This document shows positions 36,929 through 44,117 of a stretch of 64,000 bases of DNA, in pieces. The notes under the pieces are model-generated. The model saw nothing but the letters and a program-made list of their open reading frames with translations, was not told the DNA's origin and did no database searches. Position 1 is the first letter of the stretch. Every line of letters begins with the position of its first letter. Position numbers and translations under genes: made by a program. The DNA comes from Alkalibacter rhizosphaerae (lineage in GTDB: Bacteria > Bacillota > Clostridia > Eubacteriales > Alkalibacteraceae): NCBI RefSeq assembly GCF_017352215.1, contig NZ_CP071444.1, positions 496,001 through 560,000 on the forward strand, given 5' to 3'.

Positions 36929-38002
36929 TTATGCAAAAACCCGCTCTGCTTCAGAAATCAAACGTTTCAGAACTTGTTCCACTGTGGTGATCTCTTTGGT
37001 CTTTCCCACTTCCGAACCGCAGAAGATCAAACCGTTGTCCGTATCTCCGGTGACGGAGACGATCAAGGCATCGGAGATGCAGTACAGTGTGTCTTTGGGA
37101 TCGCAGGGAACGATGCAGTTGGTGCAGCGCACCGGGGGGATCCTCCCTTTGTCGATCCGGTCTAAAAACTTGTTTTGAATGGCGCGCCCCGGCAATCCTA
37201 CGGGACTCTGTACGATGACGGCATCTTCCGGATCGGCATTTACGTATGCTTCCTTGAATTTTTGGTGGGCGTCGCATTCCACTGTAGGTACCAGCACGGT
37301 GGATATTTGCACGCCGCTGGCGCCTTCCTTCAGGTATTGGGCGATCTCCTCCCCTTCTCTGATGCCCCCTGCAACGATGATGGGGATCTTTTTCTCGTAC
37401 TCTTTTTCAAATGGGTGAACGGCTTCCAGTACTTCTTTGAGCAAGGTGGACAAGGTCGTCTTCCCTTCGGTGATCACTTCTTTTGCAAATCCAAGATGCC
37501 CTCCGGCTTTGGGACCTTCCAGGATCATGGCATCCGGAAGATACCCATGGTTTCTGGTCCATAGCTTGGACATGATCTTTGCCGCCTTGCCCGAAGAGAT
37601 GACGGGAATGATCTTTGTTTTGGTTCCTTCCACATATTTTGGGAGATCTTTCGGCAACCCGGAACCGGCAATGATGACATCCACCTTTTCCCGGACGGCA
37701 GCTTCCACCAGTTCCTTGTATTGGGTGGCAACGGTCATGATGTTCACGCCGATGATCCCTTTGGGCGCCAGTTCTTTTGCTTTACGGATTTCCTTTTGTA
37801 TTGCCCGTACATTGGCCGCCAAATTGTTCGTATAAAAATCCGGTTCCCGAAATCCGGTCTGTACACCGGAAATGATCCCGATACCACCCTGATTGGCTAC
37901 CGCTGCAGCCAGGTTGGACAAGGATACGCCAACGCCCATTCCTCCTTGTATGATAGGAATTTTTGCGATCAGATCACCGATCACCAATTCTGGTAACTTC
38001 AT
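36929..38002 (-). CDS. FMN-dependent nitronate monooxygenase / FabK-like protein
   Basis: A 357-residue TIM-barrel flavoprotein of the 2-nitropropane dioxygenase/FabK superfamily. The ATG at 38002 follows GGAG by 8 nt. GTG 38011 is a less likely start. Visible motifs are PIIQGGMGVGVSLSNLA (about residues 15-31), GIIGVNIM (near 86), the substrate/FMN block LEGPKAGGHLG (near 180) and VAGGIREGEEIAQYL with GASGVQISTVLV. Clustered cysteines near the C-terminus (CTNCIVPCDPKDTLYC) are an unusual extra. It could be an enoyl-ACP reductase II or a nitronate oxidase. The duplicated TTTGATxATCAAA operators in front slightly favour lipid metabolism. Confidence 0.8.
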   Translation of the reverse strand: MKLPELVIGDLIAKIPIIQGGMGVGVSLSNLAAAVANQGGIGIISGVQTGFREPDFYTNNLAANVRAIQKEIRKAKELAPKGIIGVNIMTVATQYKELVEAAVREKVDVIIAGSGLPKDLPKYVEGTKTKIIPVISSGKAAKIMSKLWTRNHGYLPDAMILEGPKAGGHLGFAKEVITEGKTTLSTLLKEVLEAVHPFEKEYEKKIPIIVAGGIREGEEIAQYLKEGASGVQISTVLVPTVECDAHQKFKEAYVNADPEDAVIVQSPVGLPGRAIQNKFLDRIDKGRIPPVRCTNCIVPCDPKDTLYCISDALIVSVTGDTDNGLIFCGSEVGKTKEITTVEQVLKRLISEAERVFA

Positions 38003-38024
38003 GTCATCCACTCCATTAATTTAT

Positions 38025-38053
38025 TTTGATTATCAAATTATTTGATAATCAAA
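38025..38053. promoter_or_regulatory. Tandem palindromic operators for the FabK/NMO-like gene
   Basis: Two 13-bp palindromes, TTTGATTATCAAA (38025-38037) and TTTGATAATCAAA (38041-38053), lie 16 bp apart. They cover the predicted start site immediately downstream of the -10. The symmetry fits a MarR-family repressor of FabT type, from memory and unchecked. Confidence 0.75.
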
Positions 38054-38081
38054 TATTATGATATTTTTCTGCGATTGTCAA
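38053..38081 (-). promoter_or_regulatory. Promoter of the FabK/NMO-like gene
   Basis: On the minus strand, -35 TTGACA (38076-38081), 17-nt spacer, -10 TAATAT (38053-38058). It is near-consensus and abuts the two operators. Confidence 0.85.
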
Positions 38082-38131
38082 TGAAAGGAAAAAGCAACCC
38101 GTCAAATAGGTTGCTTCATTTTTTTAATGAA

Positions 38132-39064
38132 TCAATACATGTCCACGATATCAAAAGGCTCCGGTTCCTTTTCCGGCACAAACATCTGCACGCCTCCCTT
38201 GATCATGGAAATATTCAAGGGCATGCTGGGTCCTCTTTCTCCATCCACATCGGTGACATTGTGGCAATAGGTCCCAACGCATTCGATTTTGATCCGATCG
38301 CTTTTGAAATAAAGTATGTTCTTGTTGTTTTTGTAATTCCCCATCAGGATCTGTGCAAAAATAATGGACAACTCACTCATGGGACACTCCCGGATCCCGA
38401 TAAAATCCAAAAGTCCGTCCTGCATGGACGCTTCCAGCGCCAGGTTTCGAAAACCGCCTACGCTTTGCCCGTTGATGACCAGGTACAAAAACAAGGTTTC
38501 CTCGTAGGTTTGTTCCGGTGTTTCAATAAGGGTGTCCATACCCTGAAAGTTAGGCATCTCGCTGATCCCCTTGAGGTAATAGGCGACACGCCCCAGCATG
38601 TTCTTCATGTCCCGGTCCGTGGTGTGGGCAACATCGACAAACAAACCGGCTCCGCAGGAGTTCATGAAGTACTGTCCGTTGACCACTCCCACGTCGTATC
38701 GTTCCAACTTCATGTTCAACAAGGACTTGATCGCATTAAGGATGTCCTGTGGGATCCCCAAATTATAACTGATGTCGTTTACGGTCCCGGCAGGAATGAT
38801 CCCTACGGGAATATCCAGGCCCATGGACAGCATCTCATGTATGGCCATGTTTACCGATCCATCCCCGCCGGCGATAAAAATGGCTTCGTAGTCTTTAATG
38901 TTGTCTCGATGAAAGACCGCCTTGAAGTCATCCGGTCCCTTGCTTCGGATCGGATGCACCTCGTAACCCTGCACCTGCATGAAATGAATGAAAATATCCA
39001 AGTGAATGGCGAAACCCTTTGTACCGGAGACCGGATTGTAGATCAGCAGTGCCTGTTTGTCCAT
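38132..39064 (-). CDS. Diacylglycerol/sphingosine kinase-like lipid kinase
   Basis: A 310-residue member of the YegS/BmrU/DgkB lipid-kinase family. The ATG at 39064 follows GGAAGGTG. The catalytic domain carries the nucleotide loop LLIYNPVSGTKG (residues 6-17) and the glycine-rich motif AIFIAGGDGSVNMAIHEM (about 85-102), with GIIPAGTVNDISYNLGIP near 115. The C-terminal beta-sandwich is complete. It phosphorylates diacylglycerol or a related lipid at the inner membrane face. It is divergent from the HAD gene. The specific lipid is not known. Confidence 0.87.
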   Translation of the reverse strand: MDKQALLIYNPVSGTKGFAIHLDIFIHFMQVQGYEVHPIRSKGPDDFKAVFHRDNIKDYEAIFIAGGDGSVNMAIHEMLSMGLDIPVGIIPAGTVNDISYNLGIPQDILNAIKSLLNMKLERYDVGVVNGQYFMNSCGAGLFVDVAHTTDRDMKNMLGRVAYYLKGISEMPNFQGMDTLIETPEQTYEETLFLYLVINGQSVGGFRNLALEASMQDGLLDFIGIRECPMSELSIIFAQILMGNYKNNKNILYFKSDRIKIECVGTYCHNVTDVDGERGPSMPLNISMIKGGVQMFVPEKEPEPFDIVDMY

Positions 39065-39178
39065 AAATTCACCTTCCAATAATTCATTATATCATTTATT
39101 CCCCGGTCCAACTCTTTGACACATTAAATTTTCGAAAAACAGATATTTGTATGGTAAAATAAATCGGAGGTGAGAGAT

Positions 39179-39859
39179 ATGGATATGGATTTGGCGGTTT
39201 TTGATTTGGATGGAACATTGGTTGCTTCCCTGGAGGGAATCCAATATTCCATGAACAAGGTCTTGATGGAAAATGACTTTCCCACCCACGATCTGGAGTC
39301 CTACCGATTGTTTGTCGGAGATGGTTTGAAAATGGTGGTGGTGCGTTCGCTGCCTCTGGAATACCGGGACCCGAAATACATCGAAACCTTGTACGCACAA
39401 CTTTTAGATGTTTACAGCAGTGGGTATGCGTTTGGCATGCACCTCTACCCCGAAATGGCAGAAGCGTTGGACGGACTGGTGGAGCGAAAGATCCGGCTGG
39501 CTGTCAACACCAACAAAAATCAAAACATCGCCCAGCGGATCGTGGATACTTATTTGAAAGACTGGCCCATCCTCCGGGTTGCCGGAAGTTTGGCGGACCG
39601 ACCCAAGAAACCGGATCCCGCCGGGTTGCTTGCCATCATGACCGAACTGAAAGCCACCGCTGCGAATACCATATATATAGGAGATACAGCCGTAGACATC
39701 AACACGGCAAGAAATGCAGGTGTTCCCTGCATCAGCGTTACCTACGGGTTTCGCACCAGGCAGGAGCTAATGACAGCTCATCCTGACATTCTGGTGGACT
39801 CTCCCCAAAAGATCCTCCAAGTCATCGACAAGGGGATCTCTGCCTTCAACGATAGTTGA
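39179..39859 (+). CDS. HAD-family hydrolase, phosphoglycolate phosphatase-like
   Basis: A 226-residue HAD phosphatase. The ATG at 39179 lies 8 nt after GGAGG, preferred over GTG 39170. Motif I is AVFDLDGTLVAS (residues 5-16). Motif II is in LAVNTNKNQN (a Thr instead of Ser context). Motif III Lys is at RPKKPDPAGLL and motif IV is YIGDTAVDINTARNAG. The helical cap lies after motif I, subfamily IA. The likely substrates are small phosphorylated metabolites such as phosphoglycolate. The actual one is unknown. A short hairpin follows the stop. Confidence 0.85.
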   Translation: MDMDLAVFDLDGTLVASLEGIQYSMNKVLMENDFPTHDLESYRLFVGDGLKMVVVRSLPLEYRDPKYIETLYAQLLDVYSSGYAFGMHLYPEMAEALDGLVERKIRLAVNTNKNQNIAQRIVDTYLKDWPILRVAGSLADRPKKPDPAGLLAIMTELKATAANTIYIGDTAVDINTARNAGVPCISVTYGFRTRQELMTAHPDILVDSPQKILQVIDKGISAFNDS

Positions 39860-39952
39860 AACTCTACATGAAACAGTTGTAGGAGTTCAGCGGCTTATGA
39901 TACAATCAGTCCTATTATCAAGCAAATATTGAAACGATATGGAGTGGATACG

Positions 39953-41167
39953 ATGAAATTAGTTACGATACTGGTGGACGGCATGGCCGATCACAAAATC
40001 CCAGCCTTGGGAAACAAAACTCCCTTGGAGGTGGCCCTCATTCCCACCATCGACCATTTGGCAAAGCATGGTGAGATCGGCACAGTGGACACCATACCGG
40101 AGGGCATGTCCCCCGGCAGCGACATCGCCAACCTTTCGGTCATGGGATACGATCCGAAACGATACCACCGGGGCCGTTCTCCACTGGAAGCTGCCAGTAT
40201 GGGAGTGGCCATGGAAGAAACGGACGTAAGCTTTCGGTGCAATCTGGTGACTTTGACTACAGAAGCAGACTATGCTTCCCGCACCATTCTGGATCATTCT
40301 GCCGGTGATATCACCACAGAAGAAGCGGCCGCTCTTGTTTCCGAAATAAAAAAGAAATTGGACCAGGAAGATCTTCACTTTTTTCCCGGCTTCAGTTATC
40401 GTCACCTGATCCTATGGAACCATGGGCCGGAAGGCTACGATCTGACGCCACCCCACGACATCCTGGGACAAAACATCGCCAACCATCTGCCAAAAGGACC
40501 TTCCGGTAAAAGATTGCTGTCCCTCATGGAATCTTCCGTTGCCATTTTGGAAAATCATCCTGTCAATCTCGAACGCATAAAAAGAGGATTGAGACCTGCC
40601 AACTCCATATGGATCTGGGGGGAAGGAAAAAAACCGAGCCTGGATCCCATCCATGAAAAATATGGCGTCAAAGGGGCTGTCATTTCAGCGGTAGACCTGA
40701 TACAAGGCATCGGCGTTCTAACCGGTATGGAGATCATCAAGGTGGAAGGAGCCACCGGCACCATCCACACCAATTTTGACGGAAAATGCCTGGCTGCCAT
40801 CCATGCATTGGAATCCGGAAATGATTTTGTCTATGTCCATTTGGAAGCGCCGGATGAATGCGGTCATCAGGGGGATCTGGACGGGAAGATCCGATCCATC
40901 GAACTGATCGATGAAAAGATCGTAAAGCCCATCTACCAGCACCTTGAAAAAAAGGGAGAACCTTATCGAATATTGATCCTGCCCGATCACCGAACGCCGG
41001 TGGCTCTTCGAACCCATACGGCGGATCCGGTGCCCTATGTACTCTACGACAGTCAACAGACGATAAACAACGACACCCATGCTTTTACAGAGGATGCAGG
41101 TTCACTGGGATCCCACTTTCCCAGCGGCGTCGCCTTGGCCGATCATTTCTTTTCCCCTCGTACATAA
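39953..41167 (+). CDS. Cofactor-independent phosphoglycerate mutase (ApgM type)
   Basis: A 404-residue alkaline-phosphatase-superfamily enzyme interconverting 3- and 2-phosphoglycerate. The ATG at 39953 is chosen for GGAGTGG upstream and because MKLVTILVDGMADHKIPALG is the conserved start. The Asp metal ligand is in ILVDGMAD. The Ser nucleophile region is MSPGSDIANLSVMGYDP. C-terminal metal ligands are in VHLEAPDECGHQGD, LPDHRTPV and the AGSLGSHFPSG segment. The archaeal-type ApgM is common in Clostridia and often labelled homoserine kinase-like. A TTGTAG-N18-TACAAT promoter precedes it (-10 at 39901-39906). Confidence 0.9.
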   Translation: MKLVTILVDGMADHKIPALGNKTPLEVALIPTIDHLAKHGEIGTVDTIPEGMSPGSDIANLSVMGYDPKRYHRGRSPLEAASMGVAMEETDVSFRCNLVTLTTEADYASRTILDHSAGDITTEEAAALVSEIKKKLDQEDLHFFPGFSYRHLILWNHGPEGYDLTPPHDILGQNIANHLPKGPSGKRLLSLMESSVAILENHPVNLERIKRGLRPANSIWIWGEGKKPSLDPIHEKYGVKGAVISAVDLIQGIGVLTGMEIIKVEGATGTIHTNFDGKCLAAIHALESGNDFVYVHLEAPDECGHQGDLDGKIRSIELIDEKIVKPIYQHLEKKGEPYRILILPDHRTPVALRTHTADPVPYVLYDSQQTINNDTHAFTEDAGSLGSHFPSGVALADHFFSPRT

Positions 41168-41173
41168 TGAAAA

Positions 41174-41221
41174 TATCGAAACAGGGATCCTTCATCCATG
41201 GATGAGGATCCCTGTTTCGAT
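41174..41221. terminator. Long near-perfect palindrome, probable bidirectional terminator
   Basis: Arms of 22-23 nt centred near 41197 (left arm AAACAGGGATCC through CATCCA, right arm mirror) with only a one-base bulge. It lies just after the phosphoglycerate mutase stop and overlaps the 3' end of the convergent GIY-YIG gene. T-runs are short. Confidence 0.6.
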
Positions 41222-41449
41222 CAATTCCAATTTCTTTTTACGATTCCAACTCTTGATTTCCAATTCCCGTTTTGTTGCACTGCTGCGGTCTTCCGACTTT
41301 TCTGAATACACCATTCGTACTGGCCTCCGGGGTCGTGTGTACTTTGAAGCTGTTCCTTCATTATGTTCCATCAAACGGCGTTTCAGGTCCGTTGTGATCC
41401 CCGTATAAAATGTTCCGTCAGCACAACGAACTACATAAATATAGTACAC
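41192..41449 (-). CDS. GIY-YIG domain protein, UPF0213/YhbQ type
   Basis: An 85-residue single-domain GIY-YIG nuclease-like protein. The GTG at 41449 (VYYIYVVRCADGTFYTGITTDL) follows AAGGTG by 7 nt. A longer start would overlap the upstream gene. The motif halves are YYIYVVRC and YTGIT (Tyr-Thr-Gly-Ile-Thr in place of GIY), with the catalytic Arg in LKRRLMEHN and the late Glu in SATKRELEIKSW. Small stand-alone members are thought to act in DNA repair or maintenance, unproven. Its last codons lie inside the long palindrome. Confidence 0.85.
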   Translation of the reverse strand: MYYIYVVRCADGTFYTGITTDLKRRLMEHNEGTASKYTRPRRPVRMVYSEKSEDRSSATKRELEIKSWNRKKKLELIETGILIHG

Positions 41450-41453
41450 GGCT

Positions 41454-41984
41454 TTACACCTTGTTGTACAAAACCAGGGTAAAATAACCCACATTGCCGG
41501 CACCTGCATTATACGTCATTTTCAAATTCATAGACATACGAACCACATCGATGCCGCTTCCCTCCATGGAGTATTCGATCTTTTCCGGAAATCTGCAGGG
41601 TTTCCCTTCCAGTGCGGTACAAGTCTTGCAGACCGTACAAGGGCCGGCACCCATGACCAGGATCTCTTCCCCAGAGACGGCCTTGCGCAGTGCTTTTGTT
41701 CGATTTGCTACCTTTTCCATGGATTCGATCATGTCTTTTCTGGTTTTGATGGGCACGATCATGGAAAGCATGTATCCATTCTTATATTGAAAAACGCGGT
41801 TTTTTCGTTCTTCTTCCGATCCGGCATGGGGCGGACAACCGTGATTCGTTCCAAAGCTGCCGCACGTATTTCTTTCGCACTGGTAAAAGACATCTTTTGA
41901 AATAATGATGTCTTCCGGAACCAGTTCTTTATATTCATCAAACTCCAATTCTTTAAAAATGCTTTCCAAATTTTCCTTATTCAT
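41454..41984 (-). CDS. DUF2284 putative metal-binding protein
   Basis: A 176-residue protein rich in cysteines. The ATG at 41984 follows GGAGG. The cysteine groups are CERNTCGSFGTNHGCPPHAG (about residues 27-46) and CTVCKTCTALEGKPCRFPEK (about 113-132). The spacing is typical of the DUF2284 family and suggests an iron-sulfur or zinc site. Families of this type often sit near redox or corrinoid enzymes in anaerobes, but no partner is clear here. The GIY-YIG gene follows after 4 nt, and the GNAT gene ends 10 nt before its start. Confidence 0.8.
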   Translation of the reverse strand: MNKENLESIFKELEFDEYKELVPEDIIISKDVFYQCERNTCGSFGTNHGCPPHAGSEEERKNRVFQYKNGYMLSMIVPIKTRKDMIESMEKVANRTKALRKAVSGEEILVMGAGPCTVCKTCTALEGKPCRFPEKIEYSMEGSGIDVVRMSMNLKMTYNAGAGNVGYFTLVLYNKV

Positions 41985-41994
41985 ATTGCCTCCG

Positions 41995-42507
41995 TTATTC
42001 TTCATTCCGTATTCTGCTCATGACCATTTCGTCCGCATATCGTCCGTTGCGTATGGCCGCTTTGCGTCGGATCCCTTCGATCTCAAAGCCCATCTTTTGA
42101 TAAAGGTTGATGGCTTTCTCGTTGTCGGAAAACACTTCCAGTTCCAACCGTTTCAACATCAGCCAGTTGTCGGCCAGATCGATGACCGTTTCCAACAACC
42201 TGGTTCCGATCCCCATGCTCTGGTACTCCCGATGCACCATGATCCCCAAAGATCCACAGTGTCTTTTCCGTGGCAGCGGATTGACATGGAGTCCCACAGT
42301 ACCAACCACCATCTCCGTGTTCCGATCCACTTTGACCACTGCAACGAATTGATGCCGCATTGCATCCATTCTGTTCAAATATTCCTGACTATTCTGCACC
42401 GTTTCCGAGGGCAGGCCCAAAATGTTTTCCATGATGCCTTCCATTCGTCGCATGTCGTTGATTTCTTTTGCATCGTTCATTTCTACAGGTCGTATGGTCA
42501 GATCCAT
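41995..42507 (-). CDS. GNAT-family N-acetyltransferase
   Basis: A 170-residue acetyl-CoA-dependent acetyltransferase. The acetyl-CoA loop REYQSMGIGTRLLETVI (about residues 98-114) is clear, preceded by the GTVGLHVNPLPRKRHCGSLGIMV strands and followed by LELEVFSDNEKAINLYQKMGF, typical of RimJ/PhnO-like members. The substrate (protein N-terminus, amine or polyamine) cannot be told from sequence. It starts with a GGAGG site. Confidence 0.85.
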   Translation of the reverse strand: MDLTIRPVEMNDAKEINDMRRMEGIMENILGLPSETVQNSQEYLNRMDAMRHQFVAVVKVDRNTEMVVGTVGLHVNPLPRKRHCGSLGIMVHREYQSMGIGTRLLETVIDLADNWLMLKRLELEVFSDNEKAINLYQKMGFEIEGIRRKAAIRNGRYADEMVMSRIRNEE

Positions 42508-42602
42508 GATTTCTCCTCCTCATAAATTCATCCTGATTTGAGTATAATCCAATTGCTCCTTTGCTTCAAGAAAAAGAAAGCAGTCCCATGGACCGCTTTC
42601 TT

Positions 42603-43832
42603 CTATTTTTTGTTTTCCACTTGAAATGGCCGACCTTCCCAATTTCGCATGACCACCTTGTCTTTTCCCATGTAAAGCAGATAGTTTGGCATGATGGGTG
42701 TTTTCCCCATTCCTTCGCTGCCGTTGACGATATACGTGGGTATGGCCATTCCGGATGTCCGTCCTCGCAACGACTCCATGATCTCCATCCCTTCCTCCAT
42801 GTTGACCCAGAAATGAGATGTTCCCTTAACGGTTTTCGGATGGAAGATGTAATAGGGTTTCACACGGATCTTCAACAACTGTTGGTTCAATTTGCGCACG
42901 ATAAACGGATCGTTGTTGACGCCGTTTAGGAGCACCATCTGGTTGCCCAGTGGAATACCGGCATTGGCCAGCATTTCGCAAGCTTCTTTTGATTCTTCCG
43001 TGATTTCACGCTGGCTGTTGAAATGGGTGTTGACATAGATGGGGTGATATTTCTTTAAAATATTTACCAATTCCGGTGTGATCCGTTGTGGGAGTGTTAC
43101 CGGTGTTCTGGTCCCCAAGCGAATGATCTCCACATGTTCGATCTTTCGCAGTTCTCCCAACAGCCAATCCAGGCTTTGGTCCGACAACATGAAAGCATCG
43201 CCGCCGGTGATGAGCACGTCGCGGATCTTGTCATGGTCTCGCACATATTCGATGGCGTTTACCAGAACTTCTTTGGAAACGTGTACATCGTGTTCTCCGA
43301 TCATTCTTCGTCTCTGGCAGAACCGGCAATACATGCCGCACATGTTTGTAACTTTGATGATCAGTCGATCCGGATATCTTCTTGTGATCCCTTCTACAGG
43401 AGACCAACCGGCTTCATCCATGGGATCCAGCATCCCGGTTTCATCCAGTTCGTCGTGGCATGGCATGGCCTGCTTTCGGATGGGGCAGTTGGGATCATCC
43501 GGATCGATCAATGCCATATAATAGGGCGAAATGGCATATCGAAAAGTCTCCCCCACTTTTTCGATCTGCTTTTTTTCCTCGTCGCTCAATTCGATGATGT
43601 CCCCAATGTCTTCCACCGTTTCAAAGCGATGGGCCATTTGCCATTTATGATCCCGCCATTGCTCTTCCGTTGCTTGAAATTTTTCTAAAATCCGCTTCTT
43701 TTGTCTTTTGATTTTTTCCTTGTCTTCCATGCCCGTTTTTATGGAGCCTTTTACGTTCTCGTATTCCTCTATGCTCGCTTCCAGCTTTTCAAATCTGTTT
43801 TCATCGTAAGAATGCAAGTCTTGAATTTGCAT
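42603..43832 (-). CDS. eam: Radical-SAM glutamate 2,3-aminomutase (KamA family)
   Basis: A 409-residue radical-SAM/PLP aminomutase. The 4Fe-4S site is MCGMYCRFCQRR (about residues 148-159). The PLP lysine is expected in the C-terminal GMGKTPIMPNY segment. Lysine 2,3-aminomutase uses two aspartates to hold the substrate side-chain amine. At those positions this protein has Lys (HPKTVKGTSHF) and Asn (YIVNGSEG), the substitutions reported for Clostridioides glutamate 2,3-aminomutase. It therefore probably converts L-glutamate to beta-glutamate, a compatible solute. A c-di-AMP riboswitch precedes it, supporting an osmotic role. A good AGGAGGG precedes the ATG. Confidence 0.85.
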   Translation of the reverse strand: MQIQDLHSYDENRFEKLEASIEEYENVKGSIKTGMEDKEKIKRQKKRILEKFQATEEQWRDHKWQMAHRFETVEDIGDIIELSDEEKKQIEKVGETFRYAISPYYMALIDPDDPNCPIRKQAMPCHDELDETGMLDPMDEAGWSPVEGITRRYPDRLIIKVTNMCGMYCRFCQRRRMIGEHDVHVSKEVLVNAIEYVRDHDKIRDVLITGGDAFMLSDQSLDWLLGELRKIEHVEIIRLGTRTPVTLPQRITPELVNILKKYHPIYVNTHFNSQREITEESKEACEMLANAGIPLGNQMVLLNGVNNDPFIVRKLNQQLLKIRVKPYYIFHPKTVKGTSHFWVNMEEGMEIMESLRGRTSGMAIPTYIVNGSEGMGKTPIMPNYLLYMGKDKVVMRNWEGRPFQVENKK

Positions 43833-43877
43833 ACGATCCCTCCTGTTTTCAATCTACCATTATTTGTTGCAACAAAT

Positions 43878-43908
43878 AAGCAGTCTAAACCCTGGGGTTC
43901 GACTGCTT
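43878..43908 (-). terminator. Riboswitch expression-platform terminator
   Basis: Stem AAGCAGTC / GACTGCTT, extended by AACCC/GGGTT, followed on the minus strand by ATTTGTT. It lies between the c-di-AMP aptamer and the eam ribosome site. Confidence 0.75.
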
Positions 43909-43944
43909 CGAAGGCATGCAAACAGATATACTCTGATTTCCTTC

Positions 43945-44080
43945 TAAGCTTCCGAGGTTAGCTGACGGATTCGGACCGAAGTTTAGCCCTATCGACTGAT
44001 CGAATTCACCCCATGAATGGTTCCCCCGTATCTTGCAGTGCAAGAATTCAGCATCGTTGCATCAAAGATTCTTTAGCTTA
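43945..44080 (-). ncRNA. c-di-AMP (ydaO/yuaA) riboswitch
   Basis: The minus-strand leader carries the signature blocks of the ydaO aptamer in order: CGGGGGAACC, GGGGTGAAT, TAGGG, then CCGAATCCGTCAGCTAACCT (from about 43973 down) and CGGAAGC. Outer helix P1 forms between TAAGCT (44075-44080) and AGCTTA (43945-43950). These riboswitches sense cyclic di-AMP and usually turn expression off when it binds, here through the terminator at 43878-43908. The controlled gene is eam. Confidence 0.93.
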
Positions 44081-44083
44081 CTA

Positions 44084-44112
44084 ATTATATCAAATTATTC
44101 AAATTATTTCAA
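44084..44112 (-). promoter_or_regulatory. Promoter of the riboswitch-eam transcript
   Basis: On the minus strand, -35 TTGAAA (44107-44112), 17-nt spacer, -10 TATAAT (44084-44089). The start is near 44077, right at the riboswitch P1 helix. Confidence 0.85.
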
Positions 44113-44117
44113 TGAAA

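Noticed and set aside
38042-39082. 346-residue plus-strand frame
   Set aside because: Antisense to the lipid kinase gene, which carries the GGDGS motif.
42603-43832. Annotation as lysine 2,3-aminomutase
   Set aside because: Both lysine-binding Asp positions are replaced by Lys and Asn, the glutamate-type signature; the riboswitch context also favours glutamate.
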